64,000 nucleotides of DNA from Nocardioides speluncae (GCF_003121585.1 NZ_QEOO01000015.1:62001-126000); one strand, 5' to 3'. Shown: positions 1 to 9,099, counted from the stretch's first letter. A program made the numbers and translations. Notes: generated by a model not told the origin, from the letters alone.

Positions 1-198
1 CACCCCGGCGAGGACGCCACGCTGGCGACGCACGTCGCGGCCATGCAGCACCTGCTCGACGAGACCCACAGTGCTGGCGTCGACCCGGCCCTGCCGAGCG
101 CGTTCAAGGCTCTCGGCGACCGCGCGCTGGAGGCCGGACTGGCCGACAGCGGCTACACCGCGATCGTGGACCTGCTCCTGGAGAAGCAAGAGCGCTGA
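1..198 (+). CDS. NAD(P)-dependent oxidoreductase, imine-reductase-like, C-terminal end (partial)
   Basis: The first frame is open from base 1 to the TGA at 196-198 and gives the last 65 residues of a protein that starts outside the window. The segment is helical and ends YTAIVDLLLEKQER. The arrangement of a mid-segment GVD, a helix with FKALGDRALEAG and the final YTAIVDLL is what I associate with the C-terminal helical domain of the 6-phosphogluconate-dehydrogenase-like imine reductase/reductive aminase family. The Rossmann half is not visible, so the cofactor and substrate cannot be read. It converges with the trigger factor gene, with a strong hairpin between them. The family call is inference from a short segment. 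Confidence 0.6.
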   Translation, partial: HPGEDATLATHVAAMQHLLDETHSAGVDPALPSAFKALGDRALEAGLADSGYTAIVDLLLEKQER

Positions 199-206
199 GG
201 ACACGA

Positions 207-240
207 CAGCGCCCCGCACCCGGACGGGTGCGGGGCGCTG
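207..240. terminator. Bidirectional hairpin terminator
   Basis: A perfect 16-bp inverted repeat (207-222 with 225-240) is separated by only 2 nt and sits between two convergent stop codons (196-198 and 248-250). There is no T-run, as is usual for actinobacterial hairpin terminators. It probably ends transcription from both sides. Confidence 0.85.
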
Positions 241-247
241 GAGGTGC

Positions 248-1645
248 TCAGGCCTTCGCGGGCTCCTCGGCGGGCTCCTCGGCCGCTGCCTCGGTCTCGC
301 CCTCCGCGGCGGGCTCGCCGATGGTGCCGTCCGGGAGCAGGTTCTTCAGCTCAACGACGTTGCCGGACGCGTCCTTGACCACGGCCGACTCCACGATGGT
401 GGCCAGCGCCTTGCCTCGCAGGATCTCCTGTACCAGCTCGGGCACGTGGTTGTGCTCGAACATGTGGTTGGCGAACTCCTGCGGGTCCTGCCCGGCCTGC
501 TGCGCACGGCGTACCAGGTGCTGGGAGAGCTCGTTCTGGTCGACGCCGAACTGCTCCTTCTTCGCCACCTCGTCCAGCACGAACTGCGCGGCGATCGCGT
601 CACGCACCCGGCGCTCGAGGTCGGCCTCGAACTCCTCGATGGTCTGGCTCTCGTTCTCGAGGTACTGCTCCATCGTCAGGCCGGCGTAGACCAGCTGCTG
701 CTCGATGTTCTCGCGGCGGGCGTTGAGCTCCTCGGTGACCAGCGTCTCCGGCAGCGGGATCTCGACCTTGTCCAGCAGCCGCTCGAGGACCACGTCGCGG
801 GCGGCGGACGCCTGCTCCAGCCGCTTGCCCCGGCCGAGCCGCTCGCGTACGTCGGCGGTCAGCTCCTCGGCGGTGTCGAACTCCGAGGCCATCTGGGCGA
901 ACTCGTCGTCGAACTCGGGGAGCTCCTGCTCCTGCACCTGGCTGACGGTGACCTGGACCTCGACGTCCTCGCCGACCAGGTCGCCACCGACCAGCTGGGA
1001 GGTGAACGTCTTGTCCTCGCCGGCGCTCATCCCGGTCAGCGCCTCGTCGAGCCCGTCGAGCATGCCGCCGCGGCCGACCTGGTACGACATGCCGGCGACC
1101 TCGGCGCCCTCGACCGGCTCGCCGCCCTGGGTGGCCCTGAGGTCGAGTACGACGAAGTCGCCGTCGGCGGCCGGGCGGTCGACGTCGCTGAGCGAGGCGA
1201 ACCGCTCACGCAGCGCCTGCGACTGCTCCTCGACGTCGGCGTCGGTGACCGCGATGTCCTCGACCTCGGCCTCGATGCCGTCGTACGCCGGGAGCGTGAT
1301 CTCGGGCTTCACGTCGACCTCGGCGGTGAACTCGAGCGCCTCGTTGTCGTCGAACTTGGTCACCTCGATCTCGGGCTGCGCGAGCGGCTCGAGGTTGTTC
1401 TCCTGCAGCGCCTCGACGTACTTCTTCGGCAGCACCTCGTTGATCGCCTCGTCGAGCACGGCACCGCGGCCGACCTGGCGGTCGATCACGGCCGGCGGAA
1501 CCTTGCCCCGGCGGAAGCCCGGCACGTTGATCTGCTGGGCGATCTTCTTGTACGCCGCGTCGAGGCTCGGCTTGAGCTCATCGAAGGGCACCTCGACACT
1601 GAGCTTGGCCCGGGTCGGGCTCAAGGACTCGACGGCGCTCTTCAC
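248..1645 (-). CDS. tig: Trigger factor (ribosome-associated chaperone, PPIase)
   Basis: This 465-residue protein is the expected length for trigger factor, the ribosome-bound chaperone and peptidyl-prolyl isomerase that meets nascent chains at the exit tunnel. The N-terminal domain carries the ribosome-docking signature GFRRGKVP at residues 43-50. The FKBP-like domain follows at about 158-240 (DGDFVVLDLR), then the long helical substrate-binding region. The protein ends in an acidic, Ala/Glu-rich tail as in other actinobacterial homologues. The start is the GTG at 1643-1645, preceded by a GAGGAGA Shine-Dalgarno sequence. Longer readings would run into the tRNA genes upstream. In many actinobacteria clpP genes lie downstream; here the next gene is convergent, so tig is monocistronic. 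Confidence 0.97.
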   Translation of the reverse strand: MKSAVESLSPTRAKLSVEVPFDELKPSLDAAYKKIAQQINVPGFRRGKVPPAVIDRQVGRGAVLDEAINEVLPKKYVEALQENNLEPLAQPEIEVTKFDDNEALEFTAEVDVKPEITLPAYDGIEAEVEDIAVTDADVEEQSQALRERFASLSDVDRPAADGDFVVLDLRATQGGEPVEGAEVAGMSYQVGRGGMLDGLDEALTGMSAGEDKTFTSQLVGGDLVGEDVEVQVTVSQVQEQELPEFDDEFAQMASEFDTAEELTADVRERLGRGKRLEQASAARDVVLERLLDKVEIPLPETLVTEELNARRENIEQQLVYAGLTMEQYLENESQTIEEFEADLERRVRDAIAAQFVLDEVAKKEQFGVDQNELSQHLVRRAQQAGQDPQEFANHMFEHNHVPELVQEILRGKALATIVESAVVKDASGNVVELKNLLPDGTIGEPAAEGETEAAAEEPAEEPAKA

Positions 1646-1715
1646 AGGTGTTCTCCTCGCGATCAAATGCTGCATGTAGGTGGGTATGGAGGGTGCACGC
1701 ACGCAGCGTGCAGCG

Positions 1716-1788
1716 TCGGGGCGACAGGACTCGAACCTGCGATCTCCTGCTCCCAAAGCAGGCGCGCTAGCCACTACGCTACGCCCCG
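1716..1788 (-). tRNA. tRNA-Pro (anticodon TGG)
   Basis: On the minus strand a 73-nt cloverleaf folds with a 7-bp acceptor stem (CGGGGCG/CGCCCCG), a D arm, an anticodon arm CCTGC-TTTGGGA-GCAGG (anticodon TGG) and a T arm with TTCGAGT. The discriminator base is A. CCA is not encoded. It lies just upstream of tig and 38 bp downstream of tRNA-Gly, in the same orientation. Confidence 0.95.
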
Positions 1789-1826
1789 CCAAGCCACTCC
1801 TGAACGGGGTCCGGGAGCGGGCTTGG

Positions 1827-1897
1827 AGCGGATGACGGGAATCGAACCCGCGTAATCAGTTTGGAAGACTGAGGCTCTACCATTGAGCTACATCCGC
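1827..1897 (-). tRNA. tRNA-Gly (anticodon TCC)
   Basis: A 71-nt minus-strand cloverleaf with acceptor GCGGATG/CATCCGC, anticodon loop CTTCCAA (anticodon TCC) and T loop TTCGATT. CCA is not encoded. It forms a tandem pair with the tRNA-Pro gene. The 88 bp between it and the next coding region hold a direct repeat GGTTCAGGAGC (two copies, 1973-1994) but no other gene. Confidence 0.95.
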
Positions 1898-1985
1898 ACA
1901 TCCGGGCGTGACCCGGACGAGCACGTTCGTGCGTGCACATGGTGCCATATCGGCCAGATCCGCTCCCAATCGGTTCAGGAGCGGT

Positions 1986-3308
1986 TCAGGAGCGCCGCAC
2001 GCGAGTCCGACGAGCGGCCCGTCGGCCCTTGTGCCGGATCGCCGCCGGCAGCGGCGACGGCTCCCAGGACGTCTCGGCGAGGCCGAGCATCAGCCACATG
2101 ACCAGCGAAATCGCCATCGAGTTGGCGGGGTGGTCGACCATGCTCACCACCGCGAACGACGCCAGACCACCGGCCAGCGCGGCCGCCATCTTCGACCCGG
2201 CCAGCGCGGCCCGGCCGACCCGGATCCCGACCAGGACCGTGATCACCACCACCGCCACGCCGCCGACCACACCGGTCTCGACCAGCCAGTTCAGCCACAG
2301 GTTGTGGACGTGCACGAACGCCTCGGTGCCGGGCACCCGCCCGGCGACCAGGTGGCCGCTCAGGCCGAGGCCGGTGCCGAGCGGGTTCTCCGCCGCGACC
2401 CGCAGCGCGGCCGACCAGACCTCGGTGCGCACGCCGACACCGCCGCGGACGACCATCAGGAACACCAGCAGCAGACCGCCCACCCCGGCGGCAACGCCGG
2501 CGACCGTCAGCCGCCGCCTGGTCGGCTTCAGGAGTACGACGAGGACCACGGCGCCGACGAACGCGGCCGCCATGCCGCCCCGGGAGAACGTCGCCAGGAT
2601 CGCGATGTAGGAGCCCCCGATCACGGTGAACGCCAGCGCTCGCAGGGACCGGTCGGCGACGCCGAGCGCCCCGACCACCGCGAGCGGGACGAACATGACC
2701 AGGAAGGCCGCGAGCAGGTTCGGGTTGTAGAAGGTGCCGACCACCCGCACCATCGCGTCGTCGTTGCACACGTTGCTGAGCTCGCCGCCGAGACCGGAGC
2801 GGCAGAACCCGGTGCTGGTCTGGTTGGACGCCTGCCCGAGCGCGACGCCGGCCGGGACCGCGACGAACACCAGGGCGATCGTGGCCAGGGTGCCGAACGA
2901 GAGGGCGCCGCCGCGGCGGGCACCCACCGCGAGGTAGTAGGCCGCCACGCCGGCGAGCAGACCGCGCCACGCCGAGAACGACTGCGAGTGCACCAGGGTG
3001 GCGAAGCCTGCCGCCGCCAGCAGCACGAGGATCGGGACGTCGAGCCGGGTGCGCAGCGAGCGCACCATCACGCCGGCGAAGCAGATGCCGACCAGACCGA
3101 GGATGATCGCCAGCCGGACCGGCGTGACGTTGAACCGGATCGGGTCGTCAGGAAGGGCGTCGGCGACCGCCTCGGACAGGACCAGCACGATCGCGATCGT
3201 CGCGACGGCGGCGCCGACGGTACGGCGTACCGGAGGCTGCTCGGGGACCGCGGGGCCTGGTGCGTGCCGCATCGGGCGGTCGAGCACGCCGGCGTGACCA
3301 CTAGCCAT
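1986..3308 (-). CDS. O-antigen ligase family (Wzy/WaaL-type) polytopic membrane protein
   Basis: This 440-residue protein has about ten hydrophobic segments. It carries the features of the O-antigen ligase/polymerase superfamily: GTFYNPNLLA (191-200), SRGG after a membrane helix (242-245) and ENPLGTGLG (307-315) at the start of the large extracytoplasmic loop, followed by VHNLWLNWLVETG. Such proteins join or polymerise undecaprenyl-linked glycans outside the membrane. The start is the ATG at 3306-3308; an in-frame extension upstream would cross the hairpin element at 3370-3439 and looks non-coding. No glycosyltransferases are next to it, so its substrate cannot be inferred. The basic tail (RRAARRTRVRRS) is probably cytoplasmic. 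Confidence 0.8.
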   Translation of the reverse strand: MASGHAGVLDRPMRHAPGPAVPEQPPVRRTVGAAVATIAIVLVLSEAVADALPDDPIRFNVTPVRLAIILGLVGICFAGVMVRSLRTRLDVPILVLLAAAGFATLVHSQSFSAWRGLLAGVAAYYLAVGARRGGALSFGTLATIALVFVAVPAGVALGQASNQTSTGFCRSGLGGELSNVCNDDAMVRVVGTFYNPNLLAAFLVMFVPLAVVGALGVADRSLRALAFTVIGGSYIAILATFSRGGMAAAFVGAVVLVVLLKPTRRRLTVAGVAAGVGGLLLVFLMVVRGGVGVRTEVWSAALRVAAENPLGTGLGLSGHLVAGRVPGTEAFVHVHNLWLNWLVETGVVGGVAVVVITVLVGIRVGRAALAGSKMAAALAGGLASFAVVSMVDHPANSMAISLVMWLMLGLAETSWEPSPLPAAIRHKGRRAARRTRVRRS

Positions 3309-3369
3309 ATCTCTGTTGTCCCGTAGGCGGGTGACCGATCGGTGATCGGCAGGGGCCTGGCAGGAGGCT

Positions 3370-3439
3370 AGATGAGCTACTCCAAGGGGTCGCGCATGTG
3401 AGCGGTGCGCAGCGCGCGAGCCCTTGGAGTAGCTCATCT
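3370..3439. repeat. Long-arm hairpin, short member of the 43-48 kb element family
   Basis: A perfect 19-bp inverted repeat (3370-3388 and 3421-3439, arm AGATGAGCTACTCCAAGGG) encloses a 32-bp GC-rich loop. It begins 2 bp after the stop codon of the NUDIX gene and precedes the next minus-strand gene. The loop has the same flavour (GTCGCGC...GAGCGGTGCGC...GCGAG) as the inner flanks of the element at 48.2 kb, but lacks the conserved 73-bp core. It probably works as a terminator for the NUDIX gene. Confidence 0.7.
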
Positions 3440-3441
3440 GG

Positions 3442-4703
<1,262 letters not shown>

Positions 4704-4715
4704 CTGTCCCCCGGG

Positions 4716-4749
4716 ACGTCTAGACGTGTATACGAAACGTTTTAAACGT
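4716..4749. promoter_or_regulatory. Two palindromic operator candidates in a divergent promoter region
   Basis: Between the divergent starts at 4703 and 4841 lie two palindromes: ACGTCTAGACGT (4716-4727, perfect) and ACGTTTTAAACGT (4737-4749, perfect around a central T). Their centres are about 21.5 bp apart, two helical turns. The region is much richer in A/T than its surroundings. They are plausible sites for the XRE regulator. A wider TGTCC/GGACA inverted repeat (4783-4805) lies nearer the plus-strand operon. Confidence 0.5.
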
Positions 4750-4840
4750 CCCGCGTGCGTGGTTAAGAGGCCGCTGCTCCCGTGTCCAAATGCATGAACA
4801 GGACAAAACAGAACACCTCACTCTGGAAGGAAAATACGAA

Positions 4841-4906
4841 GTGCCCAACGACGCTGGGACGAAGAAGATCCGCCTCCATGACGGAGCGGGGTCGAGAGAG
4901 TCGTGA
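4841..4906 (+). CDS. Putative 21-residue leader peptide
   Basis: A GTG start at 4841 has a good Shine-Dalgarno sequence (GGAAGGA, about 9 nt upstream) and opens a 21-codon frame (MPNDAGTKKIRLHDG...). It ends in a TGA that overlaps the GTG start of the next ORF (GTGA). The strong ribosome site at this position, and its absence in front of the next ORF, suggest translation begins here and passes on by coupling. No family is recognised. It might be a leader peptide or a small functional protein. Confidence 0.45.
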   Translation: MPNDAGTKKIRLHDGAGSRES

Positions 4907-5178
4907 TCGGAACTGCGGGGGCGGCGGTACGAGAAGTTCGCCACCAACCCGAGGAGGACGACTATCTCGGGCATCTAGATGTAATCAAGAGGCGCCGGGT
5001 CCGCGTGTGGTTCGGCGAGCACGTTGTCGAGGAGTACCAAGCAGAGGCCGCGACCGCCGATCGCTACGCCGACGCGATGGCACAGAGGTTCCGCGGCCTG
5101 CGGGTGACCGTCGACGATGTGACACCGGATGGTCTGCAGCCGTTGTCCCCCGAGCGGCTGTGGACCATCCGTCCATGA
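4903..5178 (+). CDS. Hypothetical protein (91 aa) in a coupled small-ORF operon
   Basis: The GTG start overlaps the stop of the 21-codon ORF by the GTGA arrangement, and the stop overlaps the next start by ATGA. The protein is soluble and mixed in charge, with a central RRRVRVWFGEHVVEEYQ segment and a C-terminal RFRGLRVTVDDV. I do not recognise a family. Tight coupling on both sides and a codon pattern typical of high-GC genes favour a real gene. Divergence from an XRE regulator suggests it is the regulated target. Confidence 0.55.
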   Translation: MIGTAGAAVREVRHQPEEDDYLGHLDVIKRRRVRVWFGEHVVEEYQAEAATADRYADAMAQRFRGLRVTVDDVTPDGLQPLSPERLWTIRP

Positions 5179-5447
5179 GCGCCCGCCGATTCGTTTTGAT
5201 TCGGCACCGTGATCCCAGTGGAGTCAGTGGCACCGGCCAAATAGCGGAGGGGGTCGTCTGGAGTGACGGCGAGATCGCCCTCCGCTGGCGAGGCCCGTTG
5301 TTCACGACGACCATCTGGCCGCACAGCATCGATGCCTTGCTCGCTGTGCACGGACACGGAGGCGCAACTACTATCCGCTGGCTCGACCCTGAGCCAGTCT
5401 CTACTGGAGCACCGCCCAAGCACCTGGCCTCTGCGGCCGCGCGCTGA
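5175..5447 (+). CDS. Conserved small protein of unknown function (RHRDPSGVSGTG type)
   Basis: A 90-residue protein starting at the ATG that overlaps the previous stop. It carries RFVLIRHRDPSGVSGTG near the N terminus, an aromatic DGEIALRWRG segment, and VHGHGGATTIRWLD near the C terminus. From memory, short actinobacterial proteins with this pattern (RH-D-SG-SGTG ... HGHGGAT) are common in accessory regions and plasmids, but I know no function. Two His-rich motifs could bind metal, which is speculation. It is the last gene of the three-ORF operon and is followed by hairpins. Confidence 0.65.
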   Translation: MSARRFVLIRHRDPSGVSGTGQIAEGVVWSDGEIALRWRGPLFTTTIWPHSIDALLAVHGHGGATTIRWLDPEPVSTGAPPKHLASAAAR

Positions 5448-5462
5448 CTGCAACGGGCGAAT

Positions 5463-5557
5463 GGGCGGGTCTGCCAGCCCGCCCCTCGCACCGTATTCAG
5501 CGCGCCGAGCAGGCATTTCTCGTTGTCGAGCCAGACGAGAAGTGCCCGCTCGGCGCG
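5463..5557. terminator. Terminator hairpins between convergent genes
   Basis: Two hairpins lie between the convergent stops at 5447 and 5661. The first pairs GGGCGGG (5463-5469) with CCCGCCC (5478-5484). The second is a 23-bp near-perfect inverted repeat (5501-5523 with 5535-5557), where the two non-identical positions can form G-U pairs in RNA. Further on, GTTACGCGTAAC (5589-5600) is a perfect 12-bp palindrome, and an AACGGCT/AGCCGTT stem follows. I see no gene in 5448-5660. Confidence 0.75.
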
Positions 5558-5660
5558 AATGGACGCGGAACGCGATCGAAGCGAGCCTGTTACGCGTAAC
5601 GGCTGATGAGCTCGCCGAAGGCGGCCCGAGCCGTTGTACGCCGAAGGCGTGTTTACGTGT

Positions 5661-6737
5661 TTAGTGCCGGTGGATCAGCAGCAGCGCACAGTCGTCGTTG
5701 GTGGAGCCCAGCTGGGCCACCAGCTTCTTCGCGGCGCCCTGGTGGAAGCCACCGCCACGGAGCAGCCGCTCACCGAGACCGAGCAGCTTGTCGATGCCGA
5801 GCGTGATGTCACGCGACGGGGTCTCGACCAGGCCGTCTGTGTAGAGGAGCACGGCGTCGCCGCTGCGGACGATGCCGTAGATCGGCACGAACTCCGCACC
5901 CTCGATCAGGCCGAGCAGTGGCCCCTCCGTCTCGTGGACCAGCCACCGGCCCGACCCCGAGAGCAGCTGTACGGCGGGCGGGTGGCCCGCCGTACGCAGC
6001 TCGAACTGGCCGGTGTCCAGGTCAAGGGAGAGATGTACGGCGGTCGCGAAGCCCTCGTCCCAGTCCTGCCGGATCAGGTACTCGTTGGCCGCGGGCAGGA
6101 ACTCCTGCGGCTGCTGGGCGCTGAGCAAGCCGCTCAGGGCGCCGGAAAGCAGCAGTGCGCGGGTGCCGGCCATCTCGCCCTTGCCGGACACGTCGACGAC
6201 CGCGACATCGAGGCGCTTGCCGTCGTCGGTGCGGGCAGCGACCACGAAGTCGCCGGCGAACAGGGTGCCGCCCGCGGACTTCAGCTCCCACTCGGCTTGC
6301 CACTCGCCCGACAGCCTCGGCAGCGACCCCTGGCTCAGGATCCGGTCGCGGAGGTCGATCAGCATCGACTCGCCGCGCGCGCCGGCCACACCGAGCCTGG
6401 TCCGCCGGAACGAGGTCAGCATGATGATGAAGCCGACCACGAACTGGACCGCTACCGAGATCACCACGCTCCCGCTCATGAGCGTCTCCTGGAACGGCAG
6501 GGTGGCCGCGAGCATCGCAAGCACGAACACCACGAACCACGGCAGCCGGCTCGGGCCGAGCAACAGGCTGCCCACCACCAGCGGGATCACGAACAGCGAC
6601 GGCGGCCACAGCTCCGGCTCCACGCTGACCACCACCGCGACCACGAGCGTGAGCACGACGAGCCAGACCATGGTGGCTGGCTCGTCGGCGCCACCCCTGC
6701 GACGCAGGGTGAGCCAGAGAAGACGGAACCGTCTCAT
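5661..6737 (-). CDS. SpoIIE/RsbU-type PP2C serine phosphatase, membrane anchored
   Basis: A 358-residue protein with three or four membrane helices in the first 110 residues, followed by a cytoplasmic PP2C-SpoIIE domain. Recognisable features are AGGTLFAGDFVV, the DVSGKGEMAG metal-site motif, and YTDGLVE near the end. Proteins of this class dephosphorylate anti-sigma-factor antagonists in partner-switching circuits. No anti-sigma or STAS gene is adjacent, so its partner is elsewhere. The start is the ATG at 6735-6737; the frame continues upstream, but into sequence antisense to the nei gene. Confidence 0.85.
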   Translation of the reverse strand: MRRFRLLWLTLRRRGGADEPATMVWLVVLTLVVAVVVSVEPELWPPSLFVIPLVVGSLLLGPSRLPWFVVFVLAMLAATLPFQETLMSGSVVISVAVQFVVGFIIMLTSFRRTRLGVAGARGESMLIDLRDRILSQGSLPRLSGEWQAEWELKSAGGTLFAGDFVVAARTDDGKRLDVAVVDVSGKGEMAGTRALLLSGALSGLLSAQQPQEFLPAANEYLIRQDWDEGFATAVHLSLDLDTGQFELRTAGHPPAVQLLSGSGRWLVHETEGPLLGLIEGAEFVPIYGIVRSGDAVLLYTDGLVETPSRDITLGIDKLLGLGERLLRGGGFHQGAAKKLVAQLGSTNDDCALLLIHRH

Positions 6738-6768
6738 GAGACTGCATCCTGTGCGGCGATGTTGTTTC

Positions 6769-7608
6769 TCACTGTAGTGCTCGCGGGCGGTAGGGACGCT
6801 GACATCGCGAACACCAGAAGATATTGCGTTCCTTGAGTACGGCGGTGCGCACCGCAGTCCGACAGACCAGGCAGGGCTGGCCGGTCCGCCGGTAGACGTA
6901 GACCTCGCCGCCGTGGTCGTCCTTGCGCGGTGGCCGGCCCATCGCATCCGGGGTGTGCTCGGGCCGGACGGTGTCGATCCGGCCGGTTCGCACACCCTCG
7001 GCCATCAGCTCGACCAGGTCATCCCAGATCGCGCGCCACTGACCGGCCCGGAGGGTGCGGCCGGGACGAAGGGGGTGTAAACGTCCCCGAAAGAGCACTT
7101 CGGCGCGGTAGACGTTCCCAACGCCCGCTAACACACCCTGGTCCAGCAACAGGTCGCCGATCGGCCGGTGGCTGCGCGAGATCCGGCGCCAGGCGAGGTC
7201 CGGGTCGGCCTCCTTCCGCAGCGGGTCCGGACCGAGGCCGGCCAGCACGGTGTCGCGCCGGGCCAGCGTGACCAGGTCGCACTGGGTGGCGCCGCGCAGG
7301 TCGGCGTACGCGGGTGCCGGCCCGTTCGCCTCCAGCCGGAGCCGGACCACGCCGACCGGCGCCGGCGCCGGTCCGGGGAGCACGTCGAACTTGCCGATCA
7401 GGCCGAGATGGATGTGCAGGAACCGGTCGGCCGGGAACTCCACGAACAGGTGCTTCCCGGCCGAGTCCGCGCCGACCAGCCGCTGCCCGTCGAGGGTCGC
7501 GGCATCGGCGGCGAACCGTCCGGTCGGGCTGGACACCCGCACCGCACGGCCACCGAACGCCTGCCCGATCTCGTCAGCAAGCCGACGAAGGGTGTGGCCT
7601 TCAGGCAT
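6769..7608 (-). CDS. Fpg/Nei-family DNA glycosylase (endonuclease VIII-like)
   Basis: A 279-residue base-excision repair enzyme. It begins MPEGHTLRRL, so after Met removal the catalytic Pro1 and Glu2 are in place, and the EGHT start is typical of the Nei branch. The H2TH region is seen around IGDLLLDQGVLAGVGNVYRAEVLF, with the conserved GVGNVYR. The C-terminal zinc finger is present (CLVCRTAV ... FWCSRCQ). It removes oxidised bases and nicks the strand. It overlaps rpiB by 8 bp, so the two are co-expressed. Mycobacteria have two Nei proteins, and the exact subgroup cannot be fixed here. Confidence 0.92.
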   Translation of the reverse strand: MPEGHTLRRLADEIGQAFGGRAVRVSSPTGRFAADAATLDGQRLVGADSAGKHLFVEFPADRFLHIHLGLIGKFDVLPGPAPAPVGVVRLRLEANGPAPAYADLRGATQCDLVTLARRDTVLAGLGPDPLRKEADPDLAWRRISRSHRPIGDLLLDQGVLAGVGNVYRAEVLFRGRLHPLRPGRTLRAGQWRAIWDDLVELMAEGVRTGRIDTVRPEHTPDAMGRPPRKDDHGGEVYVYRRTGQPCLVCRTAVRTAVLKERNIFWCSRCQRPYRPRALQ

Positions 7609-8113
7609 CGCCTGCCGAGCCTCGGAGAGCGGACTCCGGCAGTGGCGGGAGCTCGCGGGTGGTCTCGTAGTCGGCCAGCTGGCCGATCCGGCGGACGTGC
7701 CGCTCGTCGCCGCTGAACGGCTCGCCGAGGAAGACCTCGACGTACCGGGTCATCTCCTCCACGGTGTGCATCCGGCCGCCGACCGAGACCACGTTGGCGT
7801 CGTTGTGCTCGCGGGCCAGCGCCGCGGTCTGCTCCGACCAGGCCAGCGCACAGCGGATGCCCTGGACCTTGTTGGCCGCGATCTGCTCGCCGTTGCCGGA
7901 GCCGCCGATCACGACGCCGAGGCTGTCCTGGCCGTCGGCCCGCTCGTCCGCGACCGCCTCGGCGGCACGCAGGCAGAAGACCGGGTAGTCGTCGAGGGCG
8001 TCGTACACGAACGGGCCGTGGTCGACCGCCTCGAAGCCGTTGTCCGCCAGCCAGTCGAGCAGGTGCTCCTTGAGCTCGAGGCCGGCATGGTCGGATCCGA
8101 GGTGAACGCGCAT
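7601..8113 (-). CDS. rpiB: Ribose-5-phosphate isomerase B
   Basis: A 170-residue RpiB/LacAB-family enzyme interconverting ribose-5-phosphate and ribulose-5-phosphate in the pentose phosphate pathway. It starts MRVHLGSDHAGLELK (the SDHAG motif), has the anion-hole segment GGSGNGEQIAANKVQGIR and REHNDANVVSVGGR. The GSGNG replaces the GTGIG/CGTG of Cys-type enzymes, as in mycobacterial RpiB, where a Glu acts as base instead of Cys. The start ATG is at 8111-8113. It overlaps the downstream glycosylase gene by 8 bp. Confidence 0.95.
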   Translation of the reverse strand: MRVHLGSDHAGLELKEHLLDWLADNGFEAVDHGPFVYDALDDYPVFCLRAAEAVADERADGQDSLGVVIGGSGNGEQIAANKVQGIRCALAWSEQTAALAREHNDANVVSVGGRMHTVEEMTRYVEVFLGEPFSGDERHVRRIGQLADYETTRELPPLPESALRGSAGDA

Positions 8114-8190
8114 GGGCAGCAGTGTGACAGAGCGCGCGGCCCGTGCTGCGGCGTTCCGCACAGTGTTATCTCGCCGTGTCCACTGTGACC

Positions 8191-9099
8191 TCAACCGTGC
8201 AGGTGGAGGCTGTGCAAGTGGAAGAAGGCGACAACCTGCCGCAGCAACGGCTCGGCCGCGTCGAAGACGGTGTCGTGCCGCCAGAAGCCGTGGATCAGCC
8301 CGAGGTAGCGGGTCGCGACCACCTCGACGCCGAGCTCGGCCAGCCGCGCCGCGAGGTCCTCGCCCTCGTCGCGCAGCGGGTCGTGCTCGGCGGTCACCAC
8401 CAGCGTCGGCGGCAGCGTGTGCAGCTTCGTGGAGCGCAGTGGCGCGAGGTCGGGGTGCTCCAGGTCGGCCGGGCCGGCGGCGTACTGCTGCCAGTACCAG
8501 GCCGCCTCGCGGGCGTTGAAGCCCTCGGCGGCGGTCTCGTACGACGAGTACCCCGCGGCGGGGTCCAGGAACGGGTAGATCAGGGCCACGGCGGCGAACC
8601 GGCCCGGGTTCCGCAGCGCGGCCACCAGCGCGAGGTTGCCGCCGGCGCTGTCGCCGTGGACGTACGCCGGGCCCTCGATGCCGAGCGCCGCGCTCTCGCG
8701 GTCGAGCCAGCCGAGCACCGTGTCGACGTCGTCGGGCGCCGCCGGGAACCGGTGCTCCGGCGGCCGCCGGTAGTCGACGCTGAGCACCACCATGCCGGAC
8801 CGGTTGGCCAGCCGCCGGGCGGCCGCGTCGTGGACGTCGATGTCGTTGAACACGAAGCCACCGCCGTGCAAGTGGACGATCACGCCACCCTCGGGACCGT
8901 CGTCCAGGATCGGCCGGTAGAGCCGGCACGGCACCCCGTCGGCGTCGAGGTCGCGAGCCTCCACGACCTGCTCGCGGGCCACGGCGGCGGCGATCTTGCG
9001 ACCGTCGGCCCGGGCGGCCTCGATGTCGAAGCCCGGGTCGTAGACCTTCGGCTCGGCGTCGTACGCCGCGACGGCCTCGCGGGACTGCGGGTTCAGCAT
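8191..9099 (-). CDS. Alpha/beta hydrolase (hormone-sensitive lipase family esterase)
   Basis: A 302-residue protein with the marks of the HSL/bacterial type IV esterase family: the oxyanion motif HGGGF, the nucleophile elbow GDSAGG, EHDPLRDEG with the catalytic Asp, and a late GLIHGF with the catalytic His. It likely hydrolyses short acyl esters. The start chosen is the ATG at 9097-9099 (MLNPQSREAV); a GTG 21 bp upstream is possible. It is a single gene, divergent from the VOC gene. Confidence 0.9.
   Translation of the reverse strand: MLNPQSREAVAAYDAEPKVYDPGFDIEAARADGRKIAAAVAREQVVEARDLDADGVPCRLYRPILDDGPEGGVIVHLHGGGFVFNDIDVHDAAARRLANRSGMVVLSVDYRRPPEHRFPAAPDDVDTVLGWLDRESAALGIEGPAYVHGDSAGGNLALVAALRNPGRFAAVALIYPFLDPAAGYSSYETAAEGFNAREAAWYWQQYAAGPADLEHPDLAPLRSTKLHTLPPTLVVTAEHDPLRDEGEDLAARLAELGVEVVATRYLGLIHGFWRHDTVFDAAEPLLRQVVAFFHLHSLHLHG

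Noticed and set aside
71..1855. A long plus-strand open frame across the trigger factor region
   Set aside because: It is antisense to tig, has low-complexity Leu/Asp/Arg composition, and runs through two tRNA genes.
1898..1985. Possible further tRNA or small gene upstream of tRNA-Gly
   Set aside because: No cloverleaf and no frame with a ribosome site; only an 11-bp direct repeat is seen.
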